64,000 nt of DNA from Tetrahymena elliotti 4EA (lineage: Eukaryota; Ciliophora; Oligohymenophorea; Hymenostomatida; Tetrahymenidae). A program made the position numbers and the translations under genes. This document shows, in pieces, positions 1 to 12,243 of this stretch (the stretch's first letter is position 1; every line of letters starts with the position of its first letter). The notes beneath the pieces are model-generated. The model made no database searches and was not told the DNA's origin. It was given only the letters and a program-made list of their open reading frames with translations. The stretch spans positions 73,163-137,162 of the forward strand of contig JH720350.1 in the NCBI GenBank assembly GCA_000231825.2. The letters are read 5' to 3'.

Positions 1-66
1 CTCTAAAAAAAACATTAATAATTTAAAAGGCTATTAAAACTAAATTAAAAAAAAGACTTTACAAAA

Positions 67-1034
67 ATGAGTACTGAAGCTAGCTCAGTTTTAATCAATA
101 GCCATAACCATAAAAATATTATTTGTAAATTTAAATATAAAATAAAAGCCTCATTGCTCCTCTTAGCATTTTTCTATTTAGTCATCGATTTATCAAAGAC
201 TTATGATAGTTTTACCAATTTAAAAATGCTTCTTAAAATTTTAATTAAACCCAAGGATAAAAATGAAATGTAACAAGTCATCAATTTAATTTTTATTCAG
301 CAAATTTAGAGAGAAGTAATGCATATAAAAAAAACAAGTTACGAAATTGAGACAAAGAAACTCAAACTAATTCTTTCAAAATAAACTTGGCTCATTTAAG
401 CTAAATTTATTTCATAGATAACCGAACCAATGAGTAGCAAATGGGCAAGAAGAGGAGCTAAATTAAAATGAAATTTAGCAAATAAGCAGTTGGGATTTTA
501 ATATATTAAACTTCCCATTTTAGCTCGCTTTATGGATGTTCAATGACATTGATCTCTTTGAGATCTTAGGGTAGTCTTAAAAAATTTTAGAGCTTCTTAG
601 TTATCTTAAGCAATAAGTACAACTACTGTGGTTACTCATTTCATAACTTTGATCATGGCATAACAGATTAATATTATGCAATTTACAATAATAATTTGTC
701 CTTTTCCTCACTTATTCATTTGTATTTTGGCATATTTAGCATTCTTTTGTAAATTCTAGCTATAATTAGCAATTTTTTTGTTTACTTTCTTCTGATTTTT
801 AATTTATTGTATTGTGATAAAACTAATAAATTGGTTTTAATTGAGCAAATTTTTATTCATAATAAAATAATAATCTTTTATTTTTTTCTTATTTCAATTA
901 TTATTTTTTATTTTAAAAGAATTAATGAATAACTTAAAAAAAATAAAATCTATTAGAAATGTTTGCTAAAGCTTGGATTTATTGAATAAGATAATAATTT
1001 TTTAGAGCTTAATATTAATTTACTTCAAAAATGA
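67..1034 (+). pseudogene. Frame-broken cyclic-nucleotide phosphodiesterase-like remnant
   Basis: An ATG at 67 opens a frame with one hydrophobic segment (about residues 28-42) that stops at TGA 469-471. A second frame is open from 351 to TGA 1032-1034, and a third from 434 to TGA 650-652. The third frame encodes SSWDFNI, LALWMFND and LLSYLKQ. About 50 residues later the second frame encodes CGYSFHNFDHGITDQYY from about 627. In class I phosphodiesterases a W-x-F-[DN]-I motif is followed at about this distance by Y-H-N-x-x-H-A, so these pieces resemble the start of that catalytic domain. The following HD metal-binding motif is absent; the frame instead becomes hydrophobic low-complexity. An intron (for example 338-437) could explain one frame change, but the switch near 612 interrupts continuous similarity and needs an indel. 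Sequencing error is an alternative. The similarity is judged by eye. Confidence 0.42.
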
Positions 1035-1307
1035 AATATTTCTTGTCTCTAAAATATTATTTGATAAAATACTAAATTAGCAAAATACTAGTTAATCTAC
1101 TTTTAATTTTATTTTTTTTAAATTTTTAATTTATTAAAATAGAAAATGATAAAATTTTAAAGGCAAAAAATTTTATTATTGTAAATTAAAGTTAATTCTT
1201 ACAATTTTGTGCAAACAAAGAAACAAAAATAAAAATAAAAGAAAAAAATATTAATAAAAAAAATAATTTCTAAACTTAATTCAAAATTAAATTCAATTTT
1301 TCATTCA

Positions 1308-4300
1308 TCACATTGACAAAACTAACAACAAAAGCATTACAACTAAAGTAAATGAGCTAATAGAAGAGAACGTTTTTGCATTTATTGAGATACAAACTTG
1401 AGTGTTATTGGATAATGTTCCTGCAGGACAGGTAGTAACACAACTTTTGTCAGAAAGGTACTTTTTTATTAAATTAATTTTTAATACAAAAATAATATGA
1501 TTTAATTAATTAGTTACTTATCCATTTGGGCATGAAGTACAAGTATTTTGATCAATACAAGTTTTACAAGTATTAGAGCATTAAGAGCATGTCCAATTTG
1601 TTTAATCGCCATAATAACCTACACCACAATCAGAAACACATTTTTAATTCTACATATAGAAGTTTTAGCTGCATGTAGCACAAGTTGTTGGCTAGTAGCT
1701 ACCTACACAAGTAGTACAAGGAGATAAGCAGGTAGAAGCGTTTATACAAATTTAAACATTATTAATTGTGAAAGTTTAATAACCAGTACTGCATCTAGTG
1801 CAAGAATTACCATCTGAGCATTGATCACAATTATTTATACAAGGAGAACAAGTGAAGTTTGGTCCATTATAATACCCATTAACATCAGTACAAGTAGCTT
1901 TACAAGTATTTTAATAAAGATATTTATTATTTTCGCATGAGAGGCAACTACTAATGTTTGAACTAGAACAAGTGGCACAATTTTGAGCACATAATGTGCA
2001 AGAACTGCCTTGAAGTCTGTACCCATTACTAGCATCACATAAAGTACAAGCAGTGGCACTTGTACATTATTGACATCCAGTTGAACAAGCAGTGCAAGTC
2101 ATATTTTAAGGATTTGCAAAAGTTCCTGTTGGACATGAATTGGTGCAACTTTAATCTTATTTAAGATAATAGTTTTGTATGCAAGATGTACAAGTAGTTG
2201 GGCTAGTATCACTAGTGCAAGTTGCACAAGGACTTGTACAATTATTTGTACAATTACCTCCATTTTAATTATAACCTGATTTACATGCAGTACATGCACT
2301 ATAACTAGTACAACTAGAGCATGAAGCTGGGCAATCTTAACATATATTTGAATTATCAGCAAATTTTCCAGTAGGGCAGCTAGAGACACATTAGTTTTAA
2401 TTTAAGTAAGTTAAAAACGTACAAGCTAAGCAATCAGTGCTAGCAGGACCTCTACATTATGAGCAAGAAAAGTCGCAATTTTTGCATGAACGACTATTTG
2501 TATCAGGATACATTCCATTAGGGCAGGTAGTCCTACAAACCTTTATTATAAAAAATAGAGTTGGTAAATAAATAAATATAAATATTTTTTGATAATTAAT
2601 CAATTTATAGTTTATTAATTTTATAGTAAGTGAATGATAATACCCTATATTCTCTAATTAAAAAAAAATCACTAACTCTAAAATTTGAAGAAAGAAAAAA
2701 GTAAACACTCCTAAAATAAGAATTTTTTACAAATGTTACTTTTAAAAAATATACTGTTTTTTATTTTACCTTAATCTTTAAATTTATCATCATTTAAATT
2801 TTCTGATCTAAAATTATGGGATAAAATTAGTATTTTATTTAAAATTATTAGAAAATGAAAAAATATTTTAAAATAGCATAACACTAATTTAAAAAATCTT
2901 ATTAATAGTTTTATATCTTTAATTTTATTTTTTAAAAGTTACTCCAAATTGAGTCAGAAAATAATTATTTTTAAAAATTAATTCCTCTTTAAATAAGAGC
3001 CTTATTAAATAGGAGAATGTAAAGTGATATTTATTTAATAAATCTAAATAAAATAATACATTATCAGGATTTGCATAATAATTATTTGGACAGCCAGATG
3101 TCTAACATTATCCACTAGCATCCCAAACACCATTGCATTATTTACTGCAATCAACACCTCCATAACCTTTATTGCATAAACACATTCCTCTAATACAAAT
3201 ACCATTATAAGTACAGAAGTTCACACATACTGAGTCATCACAAACTCTTTGAATGTTAGATGGACAGGTTACTTAACCTAAAGTTGTTCCTCCACTTACT
3301 ACAGCTTTTTAACTACCTTAATCAGAAATTTAGCAAACTATTTAGGCATTAGGAATTTGAGAAAATGAAATAGTTAATTAAGTTTTATCAGGAGAGCATT
3401 AATAGAAATGGCACCTAAAATTATCATCAAAATAAGTATATACAGAACTAGGACTATAAACTGTGGAAGCAAAACATCTGGAGTTGTAAGAGAAATCATT
3501 TGCAGTATCAGCAACATATGATGCAGGATTAGTTGACTAGCTCTAATTAGCTACATCGTTACATAAACGATTACTGTAAATTTGAATAACATAGCAACTG
3601 TCACCATAAGAGTCAGCGTTTGAACCAAAACCTTATCCTTCACCCCAAAATGAACAGCCTTTGGTATTTTGAGTGGTAAATTCTTCATATTAAGTACTAC
3701 CTTAGCAAGCATTTTCAACAAAATCACAACCCTTACCTTTTCCCCAATAAATTGGATCAGTAAGATTCTCATTAATTTCATCCCAATAACCTGTATCTCT
3801 GAGAAGAGCTACAGTGAATACACTTAAATTTAAACCTTCTGTAAGAGCAGAAGCAGTCATTATTTCACTTCTTATAATAGTTCTCTCCCAATGAGAATTT
3901 TTTGTGCCACTTCCACCCTAGTTTAAAATTTTAAAATATATATTAATAAAAGTATCTAAAGAAATTAATTTAAGGATAATAAATTATTAATTAAATTCAA
4001 AATGTATTATTTACATCATTTTCTAATTACATTCCTTCTATAGAAGAACAATCATAGTATTTTTTTGATACAGCTAACACATTAGGAGATTTTAAAAGTA
4101 GTGTTGTCTTTCCTCTAATAATTTTGGTGGCAATATAATTATTGAAATTATTACCGAGTAATCTATTATTAGCTTTATCATACCAGTTAAACATGCCTCC
4201 ATAAGAAAAACCAAGGATATGAATAACTTCGTGTAAAGTAACCATAACATCACTTTGGTAATCCTCCAAATTTGTTCCAGTATTTCTCATATTAGCGATA

Positions 4301-4884
4301 TTGAATAGGACTCTTCCAAAATTTGGTCTGATATAACTAGCCCCATATTAAAGATTACAAAAACCAGCGTTGGCTAAAAATCCAGAATTTGGATCACTCG
4401 TAAAAATGAAATATAAGTGAAGATCAGAATTAGCGATACCAACTGTTTTGTCATCATTAGAAGGTATTACTGTGATGCATGTCTAATCATTAGTTTATAG
4501 AGGATTAAATTTATTATTATTTGGATTAGGTTAAACCTTAATGAAGTTTGAAAGAAAATTAATAACTGTATTTGAAACAGATGTCAGATATGTTATTTAA
4601 TCAGTGGTGATAGATCCTTAAGTCTAAGATAAACGAGTAAAGTCAGCTGTTACCCTGATAGGTTAAGTTGCTACTGAGGCTAAGTTTCTATTTTTTTCTT
4701 CTTAAGATTAGATAATAAAATTCTTTTCGAAGTATTCTCTAAGATATCTTTGGGTTTCCTAGATTTCCTCATTTGAGTCATGAGAGCAATTATGTCTTGA
4801 ATGAGCAAAAACTTGATTATTAGTAATCAAGAAGAAGAGAAGAGCCAAAATATTAAAAACTGTGATTTTCTTTAAGTTGTTCAT
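1308..4884 (-). CDS. Leishmanolysin-like (GP63, peptidase M8) surface metalloprotease with Cys-rich tail
   Basis: Exons read 4884-4015, 3917-3060, 2540-1518 and 1460-1308, giving 967 residues with TGA at 1310-1308. All three introns (97, 519 and 57 nt) are phase 0. Residues 1-27 are a signal peptide (MNNLKKITVF... ending VFA). The zinc motif HEVIHILGFS is at residues 218-227. The third metal ligand of the M8 family is the His of NSHWER (about residue 299), followed by the Met-turn EIMT. The catalytic half ends in an EGF-like Cys cluster (CNKGYGGVDC). After the 519-nt intron come about 380 residues of furin-like/EGF-like repeats full of C-x-x-C and C-x(5-8)-C pairs. A hydrophobic C-terminal tail follows, suggesting a GPI anchor or a membrane segment. 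Known M8 enzymes are extracellular endopeptidases. All catalytic residues are present, so this one is probably active. Confidence 0.9.
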
Positions 4885-7800
4885 TTTTTAGCTTTTAGTT
4901 TTTTTACCTCTATTTTTATTTGAATAGAATTTAATTTCTTAATAATGTATTACTGTTTATTTCTTTTTTGTGAACTTGCTTTTAATAGTTCAAAAATTCA
5001 TGTCAAACAAGTATTTATTAATTAAGATATATGTTTTATTAGTAACTCATCTACCACATACATATCTTAAATCTGGCTTTATTTTTACCTTATTAATTAC
5101 CTGAATTTAGAGTATGCTTTAATTATCCATAAATTTCTCTTTAGAAAAGAGCACAAATTATTTACATCAAATTAAAAAAGAAAATCTAATCGGCAATTAC
5201 TTCGAGTTAAGTTAATCGAATTTAAAAAATTATGATAATAAATGATACCAATTTTTAACTAATTTTTTTTATTTTTTCTCTTTGCTAAAAAATAACAAAA
5301 TATAGATTAATATTAAAAATCAACGAAAAAAAGATGAATTTATGAAGAAAAACTCAATTAAATTTTTTTCATTTAGAATTACAAAATTTTAAATCTATTT
5401 TGCAATGTTTTTTATCTTACTCATGTAAATATTTTATTCTGACTAAATAGCAAACAAAGAACTTCTTTTGTTTTTAATAAATTCTGTCCTTCCTACTCAA
5501 ATCAGCTAAAACTGATTTTAATTAGTAACTTTACAATCAAATATTTTTGTGGATAAAGTAAATAAGAAACTTTCTTAATAAATAAGAAATTTAATTCTGA
5601 GTAAACATTAAGTATAAACCAAAAAAATATACACAATTTTATTTAGGAATACAAACAAAAATATAAAAAAGGGTTTTTAAAAATAAACTAAATCTAAAAT
5701 GAGAATTATCTATTCAAAATAGGACTATATTTTTTATTCTTTTCTATAAACGCCTACTTCCTATTTTGGTTACCTCATATTTTGATTTATTAAAAATTTA
5801 CTTATTGAAAGATCTTTTTAAAACTAATTTAATTCTAAATTTGATCGAATTAAGGAAGTAGAAAAGTCAATAGTACTATCAGGAGATACAAATTATACCC
5901 ACATTTTATCAAGAGTATTTTTTATTCTGTTTAACAAAAATTAATTATATCTTTCTTCTTCTCATTTTTAAAAATGACTCAAACTAACTTGATAGAAATT
6001 TTACTTTCAGCAAATCTAATTTATCACTACAAGACATATTTTACAAATAAATGAATATATAATAAATAAATGAATATGATAAAGGTCTTTACATTTAAAA
6101 AATCCTTTATTTTCATCATAAGTTAATTATTGGATATTAAGGTTAAGTGTTAAGAAACTAATAAAAGCTTATTGTTTTCTTAATAAATTATGGTGTTTAT
6201 TCTATGGTATTGCGTAAATCGACCCAAAAATAATTAGAGAGAAAATGCTTTATTTTCTGATAGACAATTAAATAACATTGATAGTGAAAAATGGAATAAC
6301 AACCAAATCTTTAGATTTTTTTAATAAAAATTAGAAAGCACCCATATATTATATAAAAAAATATTGTTCTTTATAAAAATTAAAAACCTTTATTTTTTTT
6401 ATCATTACCTTCAAATACCATTTTTAGTAAATAAATATTTATGGAGAAGTTCAAGTATTTTTGATTAGAAAATTCTTTTATTTTGTACTATTACACTTTA
6501 TTTATCTGATATCTTTAAATAAATACAATTTTTATTGATAATTGTATATTAGATAGTTTACATTAATTAATTAATAGTGATTTTTGCCTGAAAAAAGCTA
6601 AATTTATTTGTAAAAATTAAGTTCTAAGCCTGAATAATTTTGAATGTTCGAATTTAAACAAATTTTAGTATCTCAAATCTACAGAGTAAAGAATTATAAA
6701 ACTTAAATAATAGTTATAAAAATAAATCAAGAGAAGTTATCTATTTTAAAATATTGGAGGTTAAAATATTTACATGCTACTTCAGAAATGTTGAGATGAA
6801 TAAAATAAAATCAGAAATGTTGAGATTTCGTTTGATATTTTTTCAAAAAATTAATAAAAGTCTCTTGAAATTAATCAAATAAATTTTTATTTTTCTTAAG
6901 TTATTAAAATAATTCATTTTCATTAGTTAGTAGTGATTTTTGCCTGAAAAAAAAGCTAAATTTATTTGTAAAAATTAAGTTTTAAGCCTGAATATTTTTG
7001 AATTTTCAAATTAAAACAAATTTTAGTATCTCAAATTTAGAAATTTAGTTAGATAAGAATAAAAAAATTTAAATTTAAGAGAAGTTTTCTATTTTAAAAT
7101 TTTGAAGCTTAAACTATCTATTTACATCCTACTTCCAAAATTTTGTGATGAATAAAATAAAATCAGAAATGTTTAGATTTTATTTGATAAATATTCAAAA
7201 GTTCATAAAATTCTTTTGAAATTAATCAAATCATTTTTTATTTTTCTAAAGTTACTCAAGTAATTCATTTTCAAAAATATGTAAAAAAGAAAATCAGAGG
7301 ATCAACTAATTTTTTTTTTGAAAAAAACTGAATTTGATTTTTTTTTTCTTGAGAGCATAGCAGACATTAATCTTACTTAGCTTCATTATATAATCTCCCA
7401 AATTTTCATTTAAAGTTTCAAAAACAATCTATCCTAATTTATTTTTTCAATTTTACATTTTTGAATAATAGATATTAGTGATAAATTTAATAAATAAGCT
7501 ATTAAAATTTGTTAGGTTTATCATATTTGAACTATCAAAAAGTATTTTCTATTTGCCCACTTATTTAAGCATAAAAACCAAACGAAAATCATTGAGCTTT
7601 TCTTAAAATTATTTGTATTCCCCAACAAAGAAAGAGAAGAATTTTAATACAATAGTTCTAATTAAAAAATGCAGGATCATTTTTAGAAAACCATAGATAG
7701 AAAGTTTACTATAAATTTATCTTAATTTAAATAACATTCAATATTTTTTGTAATGTCTTTTTAACTAAAAATTGATCATCAAAAATGATTTAAAGTCTAA

Positions 7801-8369
7801 AAAATTTTACAATATTTCATTTAAAATAATTTTTTTTCAATAATCATCTAAGCTTGAATAATATATAGTTAATAAATTCCTTGTAAGTAATAAATAAAAG
7901 ATAAATTGAGATTCTTTTACTTTAATTTCAATAATAATATGATCAATCAAATTTTGTTTTACAACGATTTTATTTACTAGAGCACACTTAGAAAAAATGT
8001 AGCAAATAATCAACTTAATAAGGTTTTCTATCAATTAGCTTTCAATTAACCTATTTTTAAGTTTGAAGATTAAGAAATGTATTTTGTTTTATTGAAATTA
8101 TTTCTAAATGAAATATTAAATCTCAAATTTATGACTTGAAACAATTTCTCATCATGTTTAATCTGAAAAAAATAATAAAATAAATAATGGAAGATATTTT
8201 TCTATTTTGAAAAAATTACTTTTTTTTAAAATTACATTTTAAAAATAAAAAGATTATAATATAAATTATGCTGCATGTAAATTAATATAAATTGAGTAAA
8301 ATTTTTAAAGAGTTTTTTTGAAATAAATTATTTTAGTTACTAAATGTCATAATTAATTATTATTTTTAT
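4885..8369. other. Intergenic, AT-rich, with a duplicated block and possible small exons
   Basis: No convincing gene was found. It holds a direct duplication, listed separately. On the minus strand, 6037-5979 plus 5926-5497 can be read as a two-exon 162-residue protein starting MSCSDKLDLL, with a 52-nt GT...AG intron. Its second half is low-complexity F/I/L, so it may be read-through of AT-rich DNA. A short minus-strand stretch at 7437-7325 reads IVFETLNENLGDYI, vaguely like a protein-kinase hinge, with no flanking kinase motifs. Neither is annotated as a gene. Confidence 0.5.
6575..7275. repeat. Direct tandem duplication, two units of about 345 bp
   Basis: Unit 1 (about 6575-6921) and unit 2 (about 6932-7275) share landmarks in the same order at a near-constant offset of 352-361 bp. 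These are agtgatttttgcctg (6576/6932), tagtatctcaaat (6667/7024), taaaataaaatcagaaatgt (6801/7153) and gaaattaatcaaat (6857/7218). The copies differ by substitutions and small indels. No terminal inverted repeats, target-site duplication or coding content were noticed, so a mobile element is not claimed. Confidence 0.85.
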
Positions 8370-9486
8370 TCAGTATTATTTAGTACTAGATGAAAAATCA
8401 TATTTTTTTACATGATTTCCACTAATTTTATTAAATGTATAGTTATCTGTTGATCCAACTACTATTAATCTATAGCTCTTAGATAAAAATTACAAACTCA
8501 TTTAAAGTTCAACTTAAATAGTGATTGATTAGGATTTTTTCATTTAAATAACAAAATGTTCAATTAAGCCGCTATTGCTTGTAGAATCTATTAAATTTTT
8601 TGATTAATAATCAATTAAGCTTAGACTGAAAGAATCTAAAGATTTTTCTGGGACTAAAATTATTGTTACGAATTAATCAGAATTTGATGTAAATGTAAAT
8701 TAATCAATCTATGATCCTAGCAACCCAAAAGATCCTTAAATCATAAAGCTTGTATCTAAAACATTTTGGTTGGCCTTTGCGAAAGAAGATTAATAGACTT
8801 CAAATAGTTCATATTTCTTAGTAGATTAATCATCATATTTTACATGTATGTTTTTTTAAATTTATCCATTTTAGTCTACATACTAGCCATTTTAATCAGC
8901 TTTGAATCCATGTGCACCTACAGGTCCTAAAGGGCCAAGGGGTCCTAAAGCTCCAAGAGGGCCAAAAGGACCAAGGGAAGAAAATAATCCTAAACCAGTT
9001 AGTTACTCAAGTAAGCCATTAGATTGTTGGGAGGAATATTTAGATGTATAAAGATTTTCATTTAATGGTCCATTATGTCCAAGAGGTCCATTTTTAGATA
9101 GAGGTCCACCTTCATTTGTAACTTTTTCAGAAAAACTAGACCATTCTATTCCAGATATTAATGTTGAAGGATTCCATGTATTAGATCCAATAGGCCCAAG
9201 TGTTCCAAGAGGTCCTTTAAATAAGCATATGATTAATAATTAAATAAATATTTGAACTAAAATTACCAAAAGGGCCTAAAGGGCCATTATAACCGAGAGG
9301 ACCTGCAGGAGTAATGAAAGGCAAATAAATAGTTGATAATGGAGTGCTTAAAGAAGAAAAAGAGGCAACACTGATCAGGTTTGATGAGGTATATAATAGT
9401 TATTCACCTGAAACCTTTTTGTTTTATCTCAGATTTTATCCTGAAATAACAGCTATGATGAAGGATAGGAAAAATAAAATGAGCAT
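8370..9486 (-). CDS. Secreted GPLG-rich repeat protein, copy 1
   Basis: Two exons, 9486-9267 (220 nt) and 9214-8370, flank a 52-nt phase-1 intron and give 354 residues ending at TGA 8372-8370. The start is an ATG followed by a clear signal peptide (MLILFFLSFIIAVISG). The mature protein alternates Ser-rich linkers with short glycine-rich runs of the type GPLGYNGPLGPFG, GGPLSKNGPLGHNGPL and GPFGPLGALGPLGPLGPVG. A C-terminal region of about 170 residues follows with a beta-sandwich look (SFMIQGS, TIILVPEKSLDSFSL, YRLIVVGST). The Gly pattern is G-P-[LIF]-G rather than strict collagen G-x-y. I recognise no named family. It is a tandem paralogue of the gene at 10908-12243. Likely extracellular, perhaps part of a surface or secretory-granule matrix (inference). 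Confidence 0.82.
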
Positions 9487-10907
9487 CTTATTAGTTTTTT
9501 TGATATTTCAGATTGAAATTTGAATAAATAAATTATTGAAATGTTTGTATAATGACAATATAAATTTAAAAAGGTAAAAGGGATTTATAAATTGGCATTA
9601 CTATCTCATATTAAATATAAAAACAAATATTTTAACAGATTTTGATAAAATATTGGTTTGTAGGTATAGTTCATGATTAAATCTTAGATCATAATTTTGT
9701 TTAATAATTATCATATTACTAAATATAATATTAAAAACTTAATAGGAATTATCCGCTCAAAACTTATTTTTAACATTAAACCTAAATTTACGTATTATTT
9801 TTATTCTTTTATTGCTGTCCTAAATTTATTATCCTCTTAGATTTGAAAAATTTTTATCCTTTTTTATTTAATATAATCTTAATTTTTTTATTTTTCTAAT
9901 TTGTATTTTACTATTGATAATTAAAACTTCTTTTTGTAAGAATAAAAACTATTTCTCATCAATCAATCTTTCATTCTAAAAATTTATAAAAAAATATTTT
10001 TAGACAAATTAAATTGTTTAATCAATATTCATTTTTGTTTTGTGAAAGTAGCATTTAGAAAAATTGTAATAAAAAACTTTAGATATAGAAAAGTTTTAAT
10101 TAAAAAATAATCCTAATTAGAGGGGGCTTATATTTCAATTTTAAGATTGAGTAATCCTTAAAAAACTTTACATCGAGATAAGAATGAAAAATTAATTAAG
10201 AAAAATATTACATTAAAAAAAGTTGTATTAAAAACAAATTAATGTCTTCATTAAATTATAAACATAATGTAAGTTAATTTCTTTAAAAGTTTTATTAAAA
10301 TATGATAAAAACCAAACATAAATTTAAATTTTCCAATTTATTAACTGCAGAAACAACTATGGATTTGATCAATTTGTTAAAGTTTTAGTAAATATTCGAG
10401 AAACATTAGTTAGTAAAATAAGATGAAAAAATATTGATATTTAAATGTTTCTTTTTTATTATTGAAGGATTTTGTTTTTTATTTTCTCAATTTCTATGAA
10501 TAAGTTGAAATATTATAAATCAATTATGACAATTAATTCTTTCAATTTTAATCTGATAGTGGTAATTAATTTGTAAATTCTAATTGTCTTATCTTTTAAT
10601 TAATATTTGCTTTATAATAATTCAAATTCCTGTTCAAGCAAAGAGTTATTTGATTTTTAAATTACATTCAGGTATAACCATTTTTTTATTTTTTAAAGTT
10701 TGATGTATTATATAAAGATCTTGTAAAGTAAGGAAGGATTGATTTATTTTGAAAATTAAATCTAGTACAGCTACAAAGTATGTATATAAATATAAAGTAC
10801 GAAGCTAAAGGAATAGAAAATTGGTGGGATTTTATGAATTTTTAAATTATCATAAATTACATTATAAATTTAGATATATTTAGTTTATAATATAGATATA
10901 TTTTAAA
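9487..10907. other. Intergenic between the GPLG paralogues
   Basis: AT-rich, with homopolymer runs. It must hold the promoter of the downstream minus-strand copy and the 3' flank of the upstream copy. No gene, repeat or recognisable regulatory motif was seen. Confidence 0.5.
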
Positions 10908-12243
10908 TCAAGCAGATCTAAGGTAATTAACCTTGATGTTTTTGCCAAATTTACTAGATTATGAACCTTGATAATATTAGAATTCATGATTTCCAGAAAC
11001 ATTGTTCATGTTAAGGTAAGAAGTAGAGCCAGTAACAATAAGTCTGTAAGTCTTTGAAAGGATTTAGCTACTAGATGAGAGCTTAATGGAAGCAGTAAGC
11101 TTTTATCCTCTCTTAACTTTTATAGTTATTGTTTCAACCAAAGCAAAATTATCTGAAGTAGCAAGAAGCTTCCCATTTTAATCATAAATACCAAGAGAGA
11201 AATCGTCAAGAGACTTTTCAGGTACTACAATAATAGTAACAATTTGATCAGAATCAGAAAAGAAAGTATATTTTTCTAACTTGCTTGAATCAAAATCATC
11301 AACAGTACCAAGAATCATAAAGCTGGTATCAAGAACTTTGGGATTCTTTTTAGCAAATTGGGATGTGTATGCTTCAAAAAGGCTGTAAGTTCTTTTAGTT
11401 TATCCATCATAATCTACAGTAACTGTTCTTTAAACTTAACCTTAACTGTTAACGAATTATCCATCATCAGTAGCCTAAAATCCATGAGCACCAATAGGAC
11501 CAAGTGGACCTAAAGGACCAAGAGCACCAAGAGGACCAATAGGACCAAGGACAGAGAAGATACCAAGTCCTCTTAAATGTTAAGCAAAGCTGTTATTTTA
11601 AAAGAGACTTTTACCAGGTTCAATTTTTCCAGTGTAGATATCAGCGTTCAAAGGACCCTTATATCCAAGAGGGCCATCCTTAGAAAGGGGGCCACCCTAG
11701 ATGTTAATATATTAAGAGTATTAACTCCAGTCTATACCACTAATCATTTGAGAGACATTCCAGCTGTTATCACCAATTGGGCCAAGTAATCCAAGAGGAC
11801 CTTTTTTATAATAGATAAAAATTAATATTTATTAGAATAAATGATAATATTAAAAAGATTATTCTTTACACAAAGAGAATAAATTTTATTTAAAATCTAT
11901 CTATCTATGAAAAGGCAATTTTTTAGTATTCATGTAAAATTATATTTTTCAATCATTTTTATGGTTGTTTTATGGGTGTAAGGAATATTCTGTTTAATAT
12001 AAAATAAAGAAATTATTATTTACCAAAAGCACCAAGGGGACCCATGTAACCAAGAGGACCACCTTCTTAGGTAAAGGCTTAGTATGAGGCGTCAAGGGGT
12101 GGATTAAGAGTAGAGAAGTCAGCAGAGCTGAGGGTATTGGTTGAAACATAGAGTAAATCAGAAGGACTAGAGTAATTAGCTGTCCAAGGATTTGAGTAGA
12201 CGCTAACTAAGCAAACCAAAAGAATAAGAAGAGATGCACGCAT
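10908..12243 (-). CDS. Secreted GPLG-rich repeat protein, copy 2
   Basis: Exons 12243-12024 (220 nt) and 11800-10908 flank a 223-nt phase-1 intron and give 370 residues ending at TGA 10910-10908. The signal peptide is MRASLLILLVCLVSVYS. The layout matches the copy at 8370-9486: GGPLGYMGPLGAFG at the intron, then GPLGLLGPIGDNSWN, GGPLSKDGPLGYKGPLN and a long run GPIGPLGALGPLGPLGPIG. The C-terminal domain of about 170 residues carries SFMILGTV, TIIVVPEKSLDDFSL and YRLIVTGSTSYLN. The first exon has exactly the same length as in the paralogue, and the intron interrupts the same Gly codon, so the pair arose by tandem duplication. The GC content is higher than the surroundings, as expected for coding sequence. 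Function is unknown; secretion is inferred from the signal peptide. Confidence 0.85.

Noticed and set aside
2099..2389. 96-residue Val/Leu-rich minus-strand ORF and the similar 1835-2059 ORF
   Set aside because: They are out-of-frame readings of the Cys-rich tail of the leishmanolysin gene; the neighbouring frame gives the regular Cys pattern.
5497..6037. Possible two-exon 162-residue minus-strand gene (MSCSDKLDLL...)
   Set aside because: The splice phase works, but the donor GTCATT is atypical and half the product is F/I/L low-complexity.
7325..7437. Minus-strand stretch resembling a kinase hinge (IVFETLNENLGDYI)
   Set aside because: No HRD, DFG or glycine-loop motif nearby and the frame ends quickly in poly-Lys; probably coincidence.
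11577..11789. 70-residue plus-strand ORF
   Set aside because: Lies antisense inside exon 2 of GPLG copy 2, whose frame continues through the whole interval.
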